DNA from: Anaerovirgula multivorans
Lineage (GTDB): Bacteria > Bacillota > Clostridia > Peptostreptococcales > Natronincolaceae
Assembly: GCF_900188145.1 (NCBI RefSeq)
Contig: NZ_FZOJ01000001.1
Span: 310,001-374,000 of the forward strand
DNA length: 64,000 nucleotides
Direction of reading: 5' to 3'
Below, piece by piece: positions 63,913-64,000 of the stretch (positions are counted from its first letter, which is position 1; every line of letters begins with the position of its first letter). Made by a program: the position numbers and the translations under genes. The notes under the pieces are model-generated. The model had not been told where the DNA came from and made no database searches. It saw nothing but the letters and a program-made list of their open reading frames with translations.

Positions 63913-64000
63913 ACAAATTAATCTTACCATCAAGCTACTAACTTGAAAAATCGAAAATTTCTATATACTTCCATAATTGAATAGATAAATATGATAGGAA

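Overview
This looks like chromosome of an anaerobic, spore-forming, low-GC Gram-positive bacterium of class Clostridia. The evidence is the AT-rich sequence, the sporulation gene ylbJ, the core Firmicute order (coaD, rsmD, recG, fakA, asp23 | rpmB | thiN, rpe, rsgA, prkC, prpC, rlmN, rsmB, fmt, def, priA, coaBC, rpoZ, gmk, remA, yicC), dapF of the meso-diaminopimelate pathway, and a divIVA-ylmH-yggT-sepF-yggS division cluster. An Alkaliphilus/Natronincola-type relative fits, but this is inferred from gene order and protein flavour, not from a search. Nearly all genes lie on the minus strand, so transcription runs from high to low coordinates; only ylbJ, rpmB, rqcH and the transposase run the other way.

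Regions: (1) 1-31,800 is a dense housekeeping block: CoA synthesis, rRNA modification, DNA restart and repair (recG, priA), fatty-acid kinase FakA, the PrkC/PrpC signalling pair, formylation/deformylation of initiator Met, dapF, ribosome rescue (rqcH), pyrR, rluD and lspA. (2) 31,900-41,000 holds division genes, a HlyD-like protein, a polysaccharide deacetylase, a CBS-domain membrane protein and a flavoprotein, with longer intergenic gaps. (3) 41,078-44,267 is the most unusual part. A tiny operon encodes a 29-residue peptide, a free-standing LexA-type winged helix and a small WYL-like protein. It is driven by a promoter whose 17-bp spacer contains a perfect GAAC-N4-GTTC LexA box, with a second box at the start site. 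An IS1634-like element sits immediately upstream and has duplicated 91/92 bp of target, so the damage-inducible promoter now exists on both sides of the element. (4) 44,268-51,128 carries a C39-type peptidase, an AsnB-type amidotransferase, a divergent MurE-like ligase and an ATP-grasp ligase, together suggesting an accessory cell-wall or peptide-ligating pathway. (5) 51,129-60,266 has a UvrD/PcrA helicase, a P1-type peptidase, an NhaC antiporter and a thinly coded, partly decayed zone. (6) 60,267-64,000 is a polar amino-acid ABC transporter next to a MalY/PatB C-S lyase, probably for cystine or a related sulfur amino acid.

A family of short interspersed repeats (at least eleven full or partial copies, in both orientations) occupies intergenic gaps throughout. 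Full copies are about 150-200 bp, end in a TATAGATA-like sequence, and contain two stem-loops, one of which shows compensatory base changes between copies. One copy supplies the last codons and stop of the ATP-grasp gene. I see no rRNA, tRNA or CRISPR array.
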